A DNA stretch of 64,000 bases from Eubacterium brachy ATCC 33089 (GCA_000488855.1 KI535286.1:146394-210393); one strand, 5' to 3'. Shown: positions 8,816 through 17,473, numbered from the stretch's first letter. Made by a program: numbers and translations. Notes: a model not told the origin generated them from the letters alone.

Positions 8816-9793
8816 ATGAATATTTTAAATAAAATCAGCAAAGTGATAACGAAATACATTTGGGCTGTGATCATTGTATTTTCCGCCATCGCTTTCTTTA
8901 ATCCGGAATATTTCAAGTGGATATTAAGGCACACTGCACTTTTGCTGGGGATTGCCATGTTCGGAATGGGAACCACCATAAAAACTTCGGATTTTAAAAA
9001 GATTTTTATAAGACCGAAAGAGATGCTGGTAGGTTGCTTTGCACAATACACCATAATGCCTGTGCTGGCTTGGTTATTAGCTACGGTATTTCGGTTGGAA
9101 GCAGATTTGGCACTTGGAGTAATACTGGTGGGTTGTTGTCCGGGTGGAACTGCCAGCAATGTGATAACACATATAGCAAAGGGAGATGTGGCGTTATCAG
9201 TAGGTATGACTATAACTTCAACATTGTTGGCACCGCTTTTTACACCGGCGTTGGTGTACATTCTGGCGGGAACGTGGGTTGAGGTATCTTTTGTAGCCAT
9301 GCTGAAAACAGTTATAACGATTATTTTAATTCCGGTGCTTTTGGGAATAGCAGCAAATCATTTCGGCGGAAAGAGCATGGAAAAAATCTCATCTGTGTTA
9401 CCTCTGATTTCCTCTGTGGCAATCGTAACCTTAATTGCGGGAATAATGGCAGCAAACTCCGAGAAAATACTGACCAGCGGATTTTCAGTTCTGATAATAG
9501 TGGTGTTACACAATCTATTGGGATTGCTTCTGGGCTTTAGCCTGGCAAAACTGTTTAAGATGAGATATGAGAAGGTTACTGCCGTGGCAATAGAAGTTGC
9601 GATGCAAAACAGCGGACTTGCCATATCCTTGGCGGCTATAAATTTTGCAGCAAACCCTCTGGCTACACTTCCGGGAGCAATATTTAGCGTATGGCATAAC
9701 ATGTCGGGATCGGCTTTTGCGGGGATAAGGCGCTTAACAGAAGATAAAGACTCAGTAGATATTAAAAATTATTCTCAGGAGTTGAGAAGTTGA
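8816..9793 (+). CDS. BASS-family (bile acid:sodium symporter-like) transporter, possible PanS
   Basis: The 325-residue membrane protein has about ten hydrophobic segments and the family motifs GCCPGGTASN and EVAMQNSGLA. Family members carry bile acids, keto acids or pantoate precursors with sodium. Because it follows panD-panC directly, a PanS-like role in uptake of ketopantoate or pantoate is plausible: PanS of Salmonella belongs to this family. The substrate itself cannot be read from the sequence, and the call to the family is much safer than the call to the substrate. Confidence 0.85.
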   Translation: MNILNKISKVITKYIWAVIIVFSAIAFFNPEYFKWILRHTALLLGIAMFGMGTTIKTSDFKKIFIRPKEMLVGCFAQYTIMPVLAWLLATVFRLEADLALGVILVGCCPGGTASNVITHIAKGDVALSVGMTITSTLLAPLFTPALVYILAGTWVEVSFVAMLKTVITIILIPVLLGIAANHFGGKSMEKISSVLPLISSVAIVTLIAGIMAANSEKILTSGFSVLIIVVLHNLLGLLLGFSLAKLFKMRYEKVTAVAIEVAMQNSGLAISLAAINFAANPLATLPGAIFSVWHNMSGSAFAGIRRLTEDKDSVDIKNYSQELRS

Positions 9794-10085
9794 TTCAGGA
9801 GAGGAAACTGGAGGAATCAATTCAAATCAGAACGTGGCTGAAGACTTTAAAATGTATGATACGGCAAGAAGACGGAAAATAAATTGAAAGAGTGCTTTCC
9901 AAATTATATTAACCGTGGTGGTTGCGTGTTTTCAAATGAATGATTAGACACAGCAATATATCTACGTAAAATGGCGGTTGCTTCATCGGTACATGTATTT
10001 CTATCGATAGATAATCGTCATTTTTTATGGGAGGAAGATGAATTGCAGATGTCGACAATTTATTTGGAAGATCGTAACATTTATA
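9794..10085. other. Intergenic region without a recognisable gene
   Basis: About 290 bases follow the transporter gene. A 60-codon open frame starting at 9971 lacks a ribosome site and protein-like composition. I see no terminator or known RNA element here; the regulatory sequence begins at 10086. Confidence 0.5.
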
Positions 10086-10114
10086 TGTACACTTTTATAG
10101 TAAAGGTGTATAAT
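10086..10114 (+). promoter_or_regulatory. Promoter overlapped by a palindromic operator
   Basis: TGTACA (10086-10091) and TATAAT (10109-10114) are 17 bases apart. A 23-base imperfect palindrome at 10088-10110 (TACACTTTT and AAAGGTGTA arms, 9 of 11 pairs) fills the space between them. A repressor bound there would block RNA polymerase. The arrangement resembles GntR/YtrA-type control of ABC exporters, but no regulator gene lies next to it. Confidence 0.6.
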
Positions 10115-10232
10115 TATAAAAAAGTTATTCTCGTGCGTAACTTACACAGCTGAAATCTGCATACCATAATCCTATCGAGAAGAAGAGAGAATAACAGTTT
10201 GAAAAAAAGTTATTGAAGAAAGGGGATAACAC

Positions 10233-11021
10233 ATGATCAAAATCAGTAATTTAACTCACATGTACGGAACTAATAAGGCGCTGAACAATGTGGACTTGGA
10301 AATAAACAGGGGAGAGATCTTCGGGCTTATAGGTCACAACGGCGCAGGCAAATCGACTGCGATTAAAGCGTTGGTAAGCATTTTGGAACCTACGAGTGGA
10401 GACATTTTCATTGATGGAAAAGATTTGAAAACTCATAGATTGGAAATAAAGAGGCAGATAGGATACGTTGCCGACTCACCGGATATGTTCCTTGAAATGC
10501 AGGCGATTGAGTACTGGAGATTCATAGGAGATATATTCGGCATGGATCCCGCCATCAGAGAACAGCGAATTGATGAACTTTGCAAGATTTTCGATATGGC
10601 TGAGAATAAATGGAAATTGATAAAGTCCTTCTCACACGGTATGAGACAGAAGACTTTTGTAATAGGTGCATTGCTTTCAAAACCGGACGTGTGGATTTTG
10701 GACGAACCCATGACAGGACTCGATCCTCAGTCGTCGTTCAATCTGAAAGAACTCATGCGAGATCATGCAAAAAGCGACAAAACCGTACTGTTTTCCACCC
10801 ATGTGCTGGAAGTTGCGGAAAAGCTTTGCGACAGAATAGGCATTCTGAAAAAGGGAGAGCTTATTTTTGTTGGAACAGTAGAAGAATTAAAGGCGAGCAA
10901 CAGCGAAAAATCCCTGGAAGAAATATATTTGGAAATGGCTGATGATGGAGGACAGGGTATGAACAGTGCCAGAAAAAGTATAGATGCATACGAGCATGAA
11001 GAAACGTCGGATCAGAAATAG
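10233..11021 (+). CDS. ABC-2 type transporter ATP-binding protein
   Basis: The 262-residue ATPase has Walker A (GHNGAGKS), a FSHGMRQK signature variant and Walker B (WILDEPMTGLD). The C-terminal tail is charged and not conserved. It lies 18 bases before a large permease gene and forms a two-gene exporter with it. The ATPase resembles the YhaQ/EcsA/NatA group of exporters. The substrate is unknown. Expression probably depends on the palindrome-covered promoter at 10086-10114, through a leader of about 110 bases. Confidence 0.92.
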   Translation: MIKISNLTHMYGTNKALNNVDLEINRGEIFGLIGHNGAGKSTAIKALVSILEPTSGDIFIDGKDLKTHRLEIKRQIGYVADSPDMFLEMQAIEYWRFIGDIFGMDPAIREQRIDELCKIFDMAENKWKLIKSFSHGMRQKTFVIGALLSKPDVWILDEPMTGLDPQSSFNLKELMRDHAKSDKTVLFSTHVLEVAEKLCDRIGILKKGELIFVGTVEELKASNSEKSLEEIYLEMADDGGQGMNSARKSIDAYEHEETSDQK

Positions 11022-11038
11022 AGAGATAGGAGAGGTTT

Positions 11039-12718
11039 ATGGAAAATAAAAACGGTACAAAACAAGGGACTTTGAAAAGAAAGTCAGCTTTTGCTCATAT
11101 GTTTTGGATAAACTTATTGTATGCCAATCCCATGACTTCGTCAAATGTAACCGGCAGGAAAAAATTCCAGAACAGAGAGAGAGCGATATCTCCGCTGATT
11201 TTGAGAAATTATATGATAGGAACGGTTGTGATTTTAGTATTGTACGGAGCTATGTTCTACGGGACGAATTTTTTTGCTATGCCATCGTTTCTCGACAGCT
11301 TGCTCGGAATTATAACACTGATGAACCTGGTGAACAATTTCACATTGTTTTTCAATGTGTTTTATGAGAGCAACGATGCGGATAGCTACATGTCCTTGCC
11401 CATAAGCTCTAAAACCGTGTTTTTATCTAAGCTGAGCGTTGTGGGAATAACCAGCGCACAACTTTCAGTGATGGTAATACCTCTCTTTACGAAGTTTTTC
11501 TATGATATGGGAAGCAATCTTTTGGTAGCGATACTGATGGGACTTGTCAATTTCATATTGTTTTCAGCCTTTACAATATGTCTGAACATAGGACTCATGT
11601 TGCTTATGGCAAAGACCAGTTTGCTGACAAAGCTGAGGACTAAGATTATCGTAATTTTGACAGTGATAGCTATGGCAGCAAACATCGGTTTGATAATTTT
11701 GATACAAGATTATACGAGAGATTCCATAAATCAATCGTATTTCGGATTGGTGGGAGTATCGGACTTGCCGATTTCAAGTTTGTTGATAGAGCCTTACGGA
11801 GAACTGATATTCGTCGGTGTTGCTGTAGCGATAATAGCTATTACATATTTAATACTGACCAAGATAGGAATAAAAGGTCTGTATAAAAATATCAGGAGAA
11901 TACAGCAGGGAAGATTTGACGGACAGGATGAGAAGGCGAAGCTCAAGGAGGAAAAGAGCAAAGCGAAGCTGATGAAATCGGATGGAATTTCAGTGCCGAC
12001 AAAAATAAGACCGCCGTTTAAAATAATGCTAAAACACAACATGTCTCTTTTGAAAAACGGTACGTTGATAGCGCAGCTGTTAGTCCCTATACTCATGCCC
12101 GTAATAGTAGTGCTCCCGCAGATAGGCAATTTGCAACATCCTGTTGTCAATTTCTTCTTGCAACAGCATGGTGTCAGCTTTATGATGATCATGGGAACGA
12201 TCGTTGCGGTGATCGGAAATGCGGGAAACTCAATTTCAGCTATGTTGATTTCTCTGGACGGAACCATGTATGAGTACATAAAGAGTCTGCCTTTAAGTCG
12301 TAAATCGTACATAAACATGAAATATTTGACTTCCGTAGTTATTCAAAGCGTATTACCATCTATAACATTGCTGGTGTTCGGATTGTTTATGGAAATGAAT
12401 CCGATAGCAATAGTTGCAGGTGTTGTGACATTTTTGATATTCAACGGAGCTCTGGCGCTGTTGTGGACGATATATGACTACAATCACGTGATCACTCATT
12501 GGCAAAGCGTCAACCAATTGATTACCAGGGCAGGTAGAGTATTGCCTGTTATTATAACCCTTTTAGGAATAATTGCATTGGTGATGTTAATATTGCTATA
12601 CACGTTACTGGATGTGGAAGAAATAGTGTTGGATGGAGTGATTGCAGCATTGCTGTCAGTGGTGGTGATTTTGGCGCTGTTCAAGTTCAAAAAATTAAAA
12701 GGTAAATTGACAGATTGA
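11039..12718 (+). CDS. Large ABC-2 type permease
   Basis: This 559-residue integral membrane protein has two sets of about six hydrophobic segments separated by a Lys/Glu-rich cytoplasmic linker (about 290-330). It is larger than the usual ABC-2 permease and looks like a fused two-half permease, as in several Firmicute exporters of unknown substrate. It has a GGAG-type ribosome site and follows its ATPase. A strong terminator lies 43 bases after its stop codon. Confidence 0.85.
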   Translation: MENKNGTKQGTLKRKSAFAHMFWINLLYANPMTSSNVTGRKKFQNRERAISPLILRNYMIGTVVILVLYGAMFYGTNFFAMPSFLDSLLGIITLMNLVNNFTLFFNVFYESNDADSYMSLPISSKTVFLSKLSVVGITSAQLSVMVIPLFTKFFYDMGSNLLVAILMGLVNFILFSAFTICLNIGLMLLMAKTSLLTKLRTKIIVILTVIAMAANIGLIILIQDYTRDSINQSYFGLVGVSDLPISSLLIEPYGELIFVGVAVAIIAITYLILTKIGIKGLYKNIRRIQQGRFDGQDEKAKLKEEKSKAKLMKSDGISVPTKIRPPFKIMLKHNMSLLKNGTLIAQLLVPILMPVIVVLPQIGNLQHPVVNFFLQQHGVSFMMIMGTIVAVIGNAGNSISAMLISLDGTMYEYIKSLPLSRKSYINMKYLTSVVIQSVLPSITLLVFGLFMEMNPIAIVAGVVTFLIFNGALALLWTIYDYNHVITHWQSVNQLITRAGRVLPVIITLLGIIALVMLILLYTLLDVEEIVLDGVIAALLSVVVILALFKFKKLKGKLTD

Positions 12719-12760
12719 TGTGAGAGCTATTGAAAATGTAGCGTAAAATAAGGTTAATTA

Positions 12761-12791
12761 AAATCCCGACACTCTTGCAGTGTCGGGATTT
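12761..12791. terminator. Bidirectional intrinsic terminator
   Basis: A perfect 13-bp stem (AAATCCCGACACT with AGTGTCGGGATTT) with a 5-base loop has T residues after it on the plus strand and on the minus strand. It lies between convergent genes ending at 12718 and 12811. Confidence 0.95.
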
Positions 12792-12810
12792 TTGAGATAT
12801 GGTTTAGTTG

Positions 12811-13365
12811 TTAATTTAACACTTGAGATTTTACCTTGTCCAACCACTCCAGATATGCATTTTTTTCGCTTTCCGCTTCGGTTTCAAAGGTTTTTGTTTC
12901 ATCGTCTACTCGGTTTAACAAATCCGAGTTCAGCTGTCTTTCGGCAAAAGTGTAGACTACGCTGTTCTCCTTTTCAATATGACGGGTCAGATGATTACCG
13001 TAACCCATTGCATTGGCAATAATGTCAAGTTTTACAATGTCATCCTGGGTTTCATCGTACTCGTCCAGAGCCTCATCCAGCTTGGTCAAATAGAGCCTGC
13101 CGTAGTCGTGCTCTATCAGCATGCCGTGGTTTATCAGTTTATCGGCAACTGCTCCCAATTCATCGACCATAATTCTGAAGAGTATCAGCTCTTCCTTGCC
13201 ATGGTGCAATCTGTCTGCGTAATTCCTGGCAAAATCAATATATCCACGGAATAGATCGGTATCTACTTCCTTGCCTTTTAAAATTTCATAACAGCTTTGC
13301 TTTATACACGAGATTAAATCTAAAATATGTTCATGTTCATCGACTAAAATTTCTATTCCGTACAT
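12811..13365 (-). CDS. Hemerythrin HHE domain protein
   Basis: The 184-residue helical protein carries the hemerythrin di-iron pattern: His13, His55 with Glu59 (HHGKEE), His86, then His125 and His129 (HLTRH) with acidic residues after them. It would bind oxygen, NO or reactive species, or store iron for Fe-S repair. It is the last gene of a three-gene minus-strand operon that begins with a DUF1858 protein. The pair resembles a split version of RIC/ScdA or DUF438 proteins, in which a Cys-containing domain and a hemerythrin domain are fused. Confidence 0.88.
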   Translation of the reverse strand: MYGIEILVDEHEHILDLISCIKQSCYEILKGKEVDTDLFRGYIDFARNYADRLHHGKEELILFRIMVDELGAVADKLINHGMLIEHDYGRLYLTKLDEALDEYDETQDDIVKLDIIANAMGYGNHLTRHIEKENSVVYTFAERQLNSDLLNRVDDETKTFETEAESEKNAYLEWLDKVKSQVLN

Positions 13366-13392
13366 CTTTTAACTCCTTTTAACTTAAATCGT

Positions 13393-14001
13393 CTATTTCT
13401 TTTTCAGTTCAAACGTGAATTTTTCAGGTGAAGTGTATTCAAGACGAGTTTCGGAAAGCAAGCCTTTGATAACACTGGTTCTGATTTCATAGAATTTGTC
13501 CACATCCAAGCCCAAATCGGTCCAATACTGACCGTGGATGTCAATTCTGTCCTTCCACAGGATGCGATCATCGCTTTTATCTACGATTTCTTCCACTCTG
13601 TCGCAAGGCATACCGTTGAGAATTTTACCTGCGATAAGCGGATAAGCTTCTTCCAGAGAAGTATTCGGCGGAAAAGCGTTCAACTCTCCGTATCTTCCTG
13701 AAAGTCTCACTATTTCAGCCCATGGAAGCAGATTGTGCTTCACAATTTCGTTGACGGTAAATGCCAACTTTTTCTCAACTATTACGATCATGGACTGCAG
13801 AGAACCGTGGATATTTGTAGTGTCGACTACGTCCTCCAGCTCTCCTGCAGGCAGGTGTTGGCAGTTTTCAAATATGTATTCATCCAACTGACTGTCGGGG
13901 TTTTGATCCATGGCTCTGGCTATTAGAAAATTATATAAATCTTCTTGAAATTTGATTTTTCCAAACAAAATCTTATGTATAGGTCCTAAAAATAAACTCA
14001 T
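13393..14001 (-). CDS. Conserved hypothetical protein in a redox operon
   Basis: I do not recognise this 202-residue soluble protein. It starts with a MSLFLGPIH motif and has several Trp, His and charged residues but only two cysteines. There are no membrane segments or signal peptide. The start has a strong AAGGAGG site. It sits between the DUF1858 gene and the hemerythrin gene with short gaps, so it probably works with them in nitrosative or oxidative stress or in Fe-S repair. This is guilt by association only. Confidence 0.75.
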   Translation of the reverse strand: MSLFLGPIHKILFGKIKFQEDLYNFLIARAMDQNPDSQLDEYIFENCQHLPAGELEDVVDTTNIHGSLQSMIVIVEKKLAFTVNEIVKHNLLPWAEIVRLSGRYGELNAFPPNTSLEEAYPLIAGKILNGMPCDRVEEIVDKSDDRILWKDRIDIHGQYWTDLGLDVDKFYEIRTSVIKGLLSETRLEYTSPEKFTFELKKK

Positions 14002-14054
14002 GTCGATCCCTCCTTATTACAAATCACATTTCGATATTCGTTCACAAACAATTT

Positions 14055-14240
14055 TTACTTTTCATTCAATTTTTCCAAAACTTTGTCTACGTCAATTCCG
14101 TGTACCATGCAGGCATCTTCCAAACTTTCCATCTGAGAAGACGGACATCCCAGGCAGTGCATTCCAAATCCTGTCAAGATTTCATAAGCCTTAGGTTCCT
14201 GCTTAATCAACTGTCCCATAATAATATTTTTAGTAATCAT
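14055..14240 (-). CDS. DUF1858 disulfide-type protein
   Basis: This 61-residue protein matches the DUF1858 family, known as a hybrid-cluster-protein-associated redox domain. It has a CLGCP motif (Cys29, Cys32) and a third Cys (DAC). ATG 14240 is preferred over 14249 because GAGGAG is at the right distance from it. It heads the operon with the unknown protein and the hemerythrin. A perfect 20-bp palindrome lies upstream at the place expected for an activator. Confidence 0.88.
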   Translation of the reverse strand: MITKNIIMGQLIKQEPKAYEILTGFGMHCLGCPSSQMESLEDACMVHGIDVDKVLEKLNEK

Positions 14241-14291
14241 AATCTTCATCTCCTCTTCATTTAATTTATTTCATATTTAACTTATGCCAAC

Positions 14292-14336
14292 ATTTTACAC
14301 CTTATTTTAGAAATTGTATGTTGTAATTACAACATA
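14292..14336 (-). promoter_or_regulatory. Class II activator site and promoter of the redox operon
   Basis: A perfect 20-bp palindrome at 14317-14336 (TATGTTGTAA and its complement) lies upstream of a minus-strand TAAAAT box at 14292-14297. The centre of the palindrome falls close to -41.5 from the predicted start of transcription. This is the usual position of CRP/FNR-family activators. No good -35 box is seen, as expected of an activated promoter. The half-site (TTGTAA) differs from the classic FNR TTGAT. Confidence 0.7.
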
Positions 14337-14402
14337 AATGTAAAATTTTAATTTTTTTTTTGATATTTAATTCTATGTCCGAAAAATATGGATGTACAAC
14401 TG

Positions 14403-14411
14403 TGGTATAAT
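14403..14411 (+). promoter_or_regulatory. Extended -10 promoter of thiMED
   Basis: TGG directly precedes TATAAT at 14406-14411. No clear -35 is present. The leader to thiM is only about 25 bases, which leaves no room for a TPP riboswitch. Confidence 0.75.
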
Positions 14412-14443
14412 TAAGACCATGAAGATCGAGTAGAGGAGAAAAT

Positions 14444-15286
14444 ATGGCTATAAATCCGGGTGAAATTTTGGAAAAAGTCAGAAAGACAAAACCGCTGGTT
14501 CACAGTATTACAAATTACGTCACGGTGAACGATTGTGCAAATATGCTCATCGCATGTGGAGGATCTCCCATTATGGCAGACGATATAAATGAAGTTTCAG
14601 AGATAACTTCCATTTGCTGTGCATTGAATATGAACATAGGAACTTTGAACCATCAAACGGTTCCCTCCATGATTGCAGCTGGGAAAAAATCCAATGAATT
14701 GGGACATCCTGTCATTTTCGATCCGGTCGGAGTGGGAGCCTCGCAGTATAGGACAGAGGCTGCGAAAACAATTATGAGAGATGTGAAAATCTCTGCGATC
14801 AGAGGGAATATATCCGAAATTAAATCTCTGAAAACAGGAGGGAACACCAGGGGAGTTGATGCCTATATGGGAGACGAAGTAACGGAGGGAAAACTGGATG
14901 GAATAATTGAGTTTGCAAAGTCCTTCGCACGGGAGATCGACGGAGTAATAGTTATAACCGGAAGAATTGACATAGTGACAGACGGAATGCGAGCATTTAT
15001 CGTGAAAAACGGACATGAAATGCTGAGTAAAATATCCGGCACAGGATGTATGCTCAGCGCCATGCTGGGAGCTTTTCTGGGAGCTGATAGGAAAAATCCT
15101 CTGGAGTCTTGTGTTGCAGCGGTTTGTACCATGGGACTTTGTGGAGAGTTGGCATATGAAAAACTCTTGAAGGGAGAGGGAAATTTAGCATATAAAATTA
15201 AATTGTTCGATGAAGTTTTCAATATGACATGCGAAAAATTAAACGAGGGAGCGAAATATGAAATCAGAGAAAAGGACTTTCGATGA
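14444..15286 (+). CDS. thiM: Hydroxyethylthiazole kinase
   Basis: The 280-residue kinase phosphorylates the thiazole alcohol for thiamine salvage. Family motifs include SITNYVTVNDCAN near the N-terminus, PVGVGAS, and the anion-hole segment GTGCM near residue 200. It starts a three-gene salvage operon thiM-thiE-thiD and overlaps thiE by 29 bases. Unusually for thiM, no TPP riboswitch precedes it. No de novo genes (thiC, thiG) are nearby. Confidence 0.96.
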   Translation: MAINPGEILEKVRKTKPLVHSITNYVTVNDCANMLIACGGSPIMADDINEVSEITSICCALNMNIGTLNHQTVPSMIAAGKKSNELGHPVIFDPVGVGASQYRTEAAKTIMRDVKISAIRGNISEIKSLKTGGNTRGVDAYMGDEVTEGKLDGIIEFAKSFAREIDGVIVITGRIDIVTDGMRAFIVKNGHEMLSKISGTGCMLSAMLGAFLGADRKNPLESCVAAVCTMGLCGELAYEKLLKGEGNLAYKIKLFDEVFNMTCEKLNEGAKYEIREKDFR

Positions 15287-15905
15287 AAATACGTTGCTTT
15301 TATACGGGATAACGGACAGAACCTGGCTATGCGGGAGATCCTTGGAGGAAGACGTCAGAAAATCCTTGGAAGGAGGAGTTACGTTTTTACAAATCAGAGA
15401 GAAACATCTGGATGACGGAGAGTTTTTAGAAGAAACTTTGAAGCTGAAAGAAGTCTGTGGAGAGTTTAAAGTTCCCTTGGTGGTCAATGACAATGTGGAA
15501 GTTGCTATCAAAAGCGATGTTGACGGTGTTCACATCGGACAGGACGACATGAGTGCCGAAGAGGTCAGAGCTCTAATAGGTGATGAAAAAATTATGGGAG
15601 TATCGGCACAGACAGTAGAGCAAGCTCTTTTAGCGGAAGAGCAGGGTGCGGATTACCTGGGAGTAGGAGCGGTTTTTCCTACGGACTCCAAGGAGGATGC
15701 AGAAACCATAGATTTGAAAGTTTTTGAGGAGATTTGCAGGGTTGTAAAAATTCCCGTTGTAGCTATCGGCGGTATAACCAAGGAAAACATAGATAGGCTA
15801 AAAGGCATGGGCGCCAAGGGAGTCGCTTTGATAAGTGCAATTTATGGACAAAATGATATTAAAAGAGCGACGATGGAGCTCAAGGAAAAATTGCGAGATT
15901 TTTAG
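15258..15905 (+). CDS. thiE: Thiamine-phosphate synthase
   Basis: This 215-residue TIM-barrel enzyme joins HMP-diphosphate and thiazole phosphate into thiamine phosphate. It shows YGITDRTWL at the N-terminus, FLQIREK, VNDNVEVAI, VHIGQDD, GVGAVFPTDSK and the C-terminal phosphate site VAIGGI. The ATG at 15258 has a GGGAG site inside the thiM coding sequence, consistent with translational coupling. thiD follows after nine bases. Confidence 0.96.
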   Translation: MKSEKRTFDENTLLLYGITDRTWLCGRSLEEDVRKSLEGGVTFLQIREKHLDDGEFLEETLKLKEVCGEFKVPLVVNDNVEVAIKSDVDGVHIGQDDMSAEEVRALIGDEKIMGVSAQTVEQALLAEEQGADYLGVGAVFPTDSKEDAETIDLKVFEEICRVVKIPVVAIGGITKENIDRLKGMGAKGVALISAIYGQNDIKRATMELKEKLRDF

Positions 15906-15914
15906 GAGGAAAAG

Positions 15915-16697
15915 ATGAAGACAGCTTTGACTATCGCCGGGAGCGATTCCGGTGGCGGTGCGGGGATTCAGGCGGATATTAAAACTATGTCGGCTATGGG
16001 AGTCTATGCTATGAGTGCGATTACGGCTTTGACGGCACAAAATACCCGAGGAGTCATGGGAATAATGGAAGTGAATGCGGATTTTCTGGGGAAACAGATA
16101 GATGCGGTTTTCACGGACATCTATCCCGACAGCGTGAAAATAGGCATGGTATCATCGGATAAATTGATATGTAAAATCGCAGAGAAATTGAGGGAGCATG
16201 ATGCGAAGAACATAGTGGTTGACCCTGTCATGGTGGCGACTTCCGGTGCAGGACTGATAAGGGAGGATGCCGTAGAGGCTTTGCGGGCGCAGCTGCTTTC
16301 CGTGGCGGACCTGGTGACGCCAAACATCCCCGAAGGAGAGATTTTGACGGGGATGAAAATTCACAACAGGGATGATATGGAAGATGCTGCGGAGAAGATG
16401 AGCAGAGAATATGGATGTGCGGTTTTGATAAAGGGTGGGCATAGTTTGAGAGATGCTCATGACTGTTTGTGTGAAAACGGAGAAATTACATGGTTTTACG
16501 GCAAAAGAATAGATAATCCGAACAATCACGGCACAGGCTGCACGTTATCTTCAGCTATCAGCGCTTGCCTGGCAAAAGGATACTCTATAAAAGACAGTAT
16601 AAGGAAAAGCAAGACATATCTGGAAGGAGCCTTGAAATCAGGTCTTGACTTGGGAGGGGGAAAAGGCCCTTTAAATCATTTTTACTTTCTGAAATAA
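15915..16697 (+). CDS. thiD: Hydroxymethylpyrimidine (phosphate) kinase
   Basis: This 260-residue ribokinase-like enzyme makes HMP-diphosphate from HMP in two steps. IAGSDSGGGAGIQADIKT marks the N-terminal substrate loop, DPVMVATSG is characteristic, and NNHGTGCTLS carries the catalytic region. The AGGAGG-type site and 9-base gap to thiE show cotranscription. A long hairpin terminator follows the gene. Confidence 0.96.
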   Translation: MKTALTIAGSDSGGGAGIQADIKTMSAMGVYAMSAITALTAQNTRGVMGIMEVNADFLGKQIDAVFTDIYPDSVKIGMVSSDKLICKIAEKLREHDAKNIVVDPVMVATSGAGLIREDAVEALRAQLLSVADLVTPNIPEGEILTGMKIHNRDDMEDAAEKMSREYGCAVLIKGGHSLRDAHDCLCENGEITWFYGKRIDNPNNHGTGCTLSSAISACLAKGYSIKDSIRKSKTYLEGALKSGLDLGGGKGPLNHFYFLK

Positions 16698-16712
16698 TCG
16701 ATACAAAAATAG

Positions 16713-16757
16713 AAACGCTGACCGCAATGAAAAACTTCATTGCGGTCAGCGTTTTAA
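16713..16757. terminator. Bidirectional terminator between thiD and tpx
   Basis: A stem of about 18 bp (AAACGCTGACCGCAATGAA with its complement) with a 5-6 base loop is flanked by A-rich sequence before and T-rich sequence after. It serves the convergent thiD and tpx genes. Confidence 0.95.
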
Positions 16758-16771
16758 AATATTTCGATGAG

Positions 16772-17281
16772 CTAGATTAGGGATTTTACAACTTCTAAAG
16801 CCTTGTCATAATCAGGATGATCTGTATTCTCTTTCACATACTCAACGTATCTGATCACATTATCCTTGTCTATTACGACGATACCTCTGTTTAACAACTG
16901 AAGTTCGTCGATCAGAAATCCATATCCTAAACCGAAAGAGTGTTTGTTGTAGTCTGAAACTACAACAGCATTATCGATGTTCTTTGCAGCACAGAATCTA
17001 CCTACGGCAAACGGCAGATCTACGCTGATCGTAATTATCGCAACGTCTTTTAACTCACCTGCTTCTTTGTTAAATCTGATGGTTTGAAGTTCGCAAACTC
17101 CTGTATCAACTGATGGAACAACACTGATCAATTTCACCTTTCCGGCAACTTCTTCCAAGGTGAAAGGCGTTAAATCTTCCTTCAATGCCACGAATTTTGG
17201 AGCTTTTTCTCCAACTTTCACTTTGTGTCCCAAAAGGGTCATAGGGTTGCCCATAAATGTTGTTTCTTGTCTAGTTTCCAT
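16772..17281 (-). CDS. tpx: Thiol peroxidase (atypical 2-Cys peroxiredoxin)
   Basis: The 169-residue protein reduces hydroperoxides using thioredoxin. Peroxidatic Cys63 lies in DTGVCELQT and resolving Cys97 in GRFCAA, at the 34-residue spacing typical of Tpx. The start METRQ at 17281 is preferred to a start eight codons upstream because AGGAGG precedes it. A minus-strand TATAAT at 17338-17343 may be its own -10 box. An ArsR-type regulator lies upstream on the same strand. Confidence 0.95.
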   Translation of the reverse strand: METRQETTFMGNPMTLLGHKVKVGEKAPKFVALKEDLTPFTLEEVAGKVKLISVVPSVDTGVCELQTIRFNKEAGELKDVAIITISVDLPFAVGRFCAAKNIDNAVVVSDYNKHSFGLGYGFLIDELQLLNRGIVVIDKDNVIRYVEYVKENTDHPDYDKALEVVKSLI

Positions 17282-17473
17282 AATAATTTCCTCCTGTATT
17301 AACAATTGTAAACCACATCTTCAACGTGTCTAGGTTGATTATACACAGATAAGGAGAAAGCAACACAGAAAATATGAAATTTTCTCAGTGAAATCATTTC
17401 AGGTAAATCGAGATGATCTTATAGAACCAACGGTTTGTACGGATTATGAGATAGGAGCCCATATGAATAAAAC

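Noticed and set aside
8794-9300. Minus-strand open frame of 168 codons
   Set aside because: It is the antisense of the BASS transporter gene; composition and motifs support only the plus strand.
9971-10153. Plus-strand open frame of 60 codons
   Set aside because: No ribosome site, not protein-like, and it runs through the promoter palindrome at 10086-10114.
11794-12318. Minus-strand open frame of 174 codons
   Set aside because: Antisense of the ABC-2 permease; no start signal and no recognisable domain.
12780-13022. Plus-strand open frame after the terminator
   Set aside because: Antisense to the hemerythrin gene and begins inside the terminator stem.
14250-14443. Possible TPP riboswitch before thiM
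   Set aside because: None of the conserved TPP core elements is visible, and the leader after the -10 box is too short.
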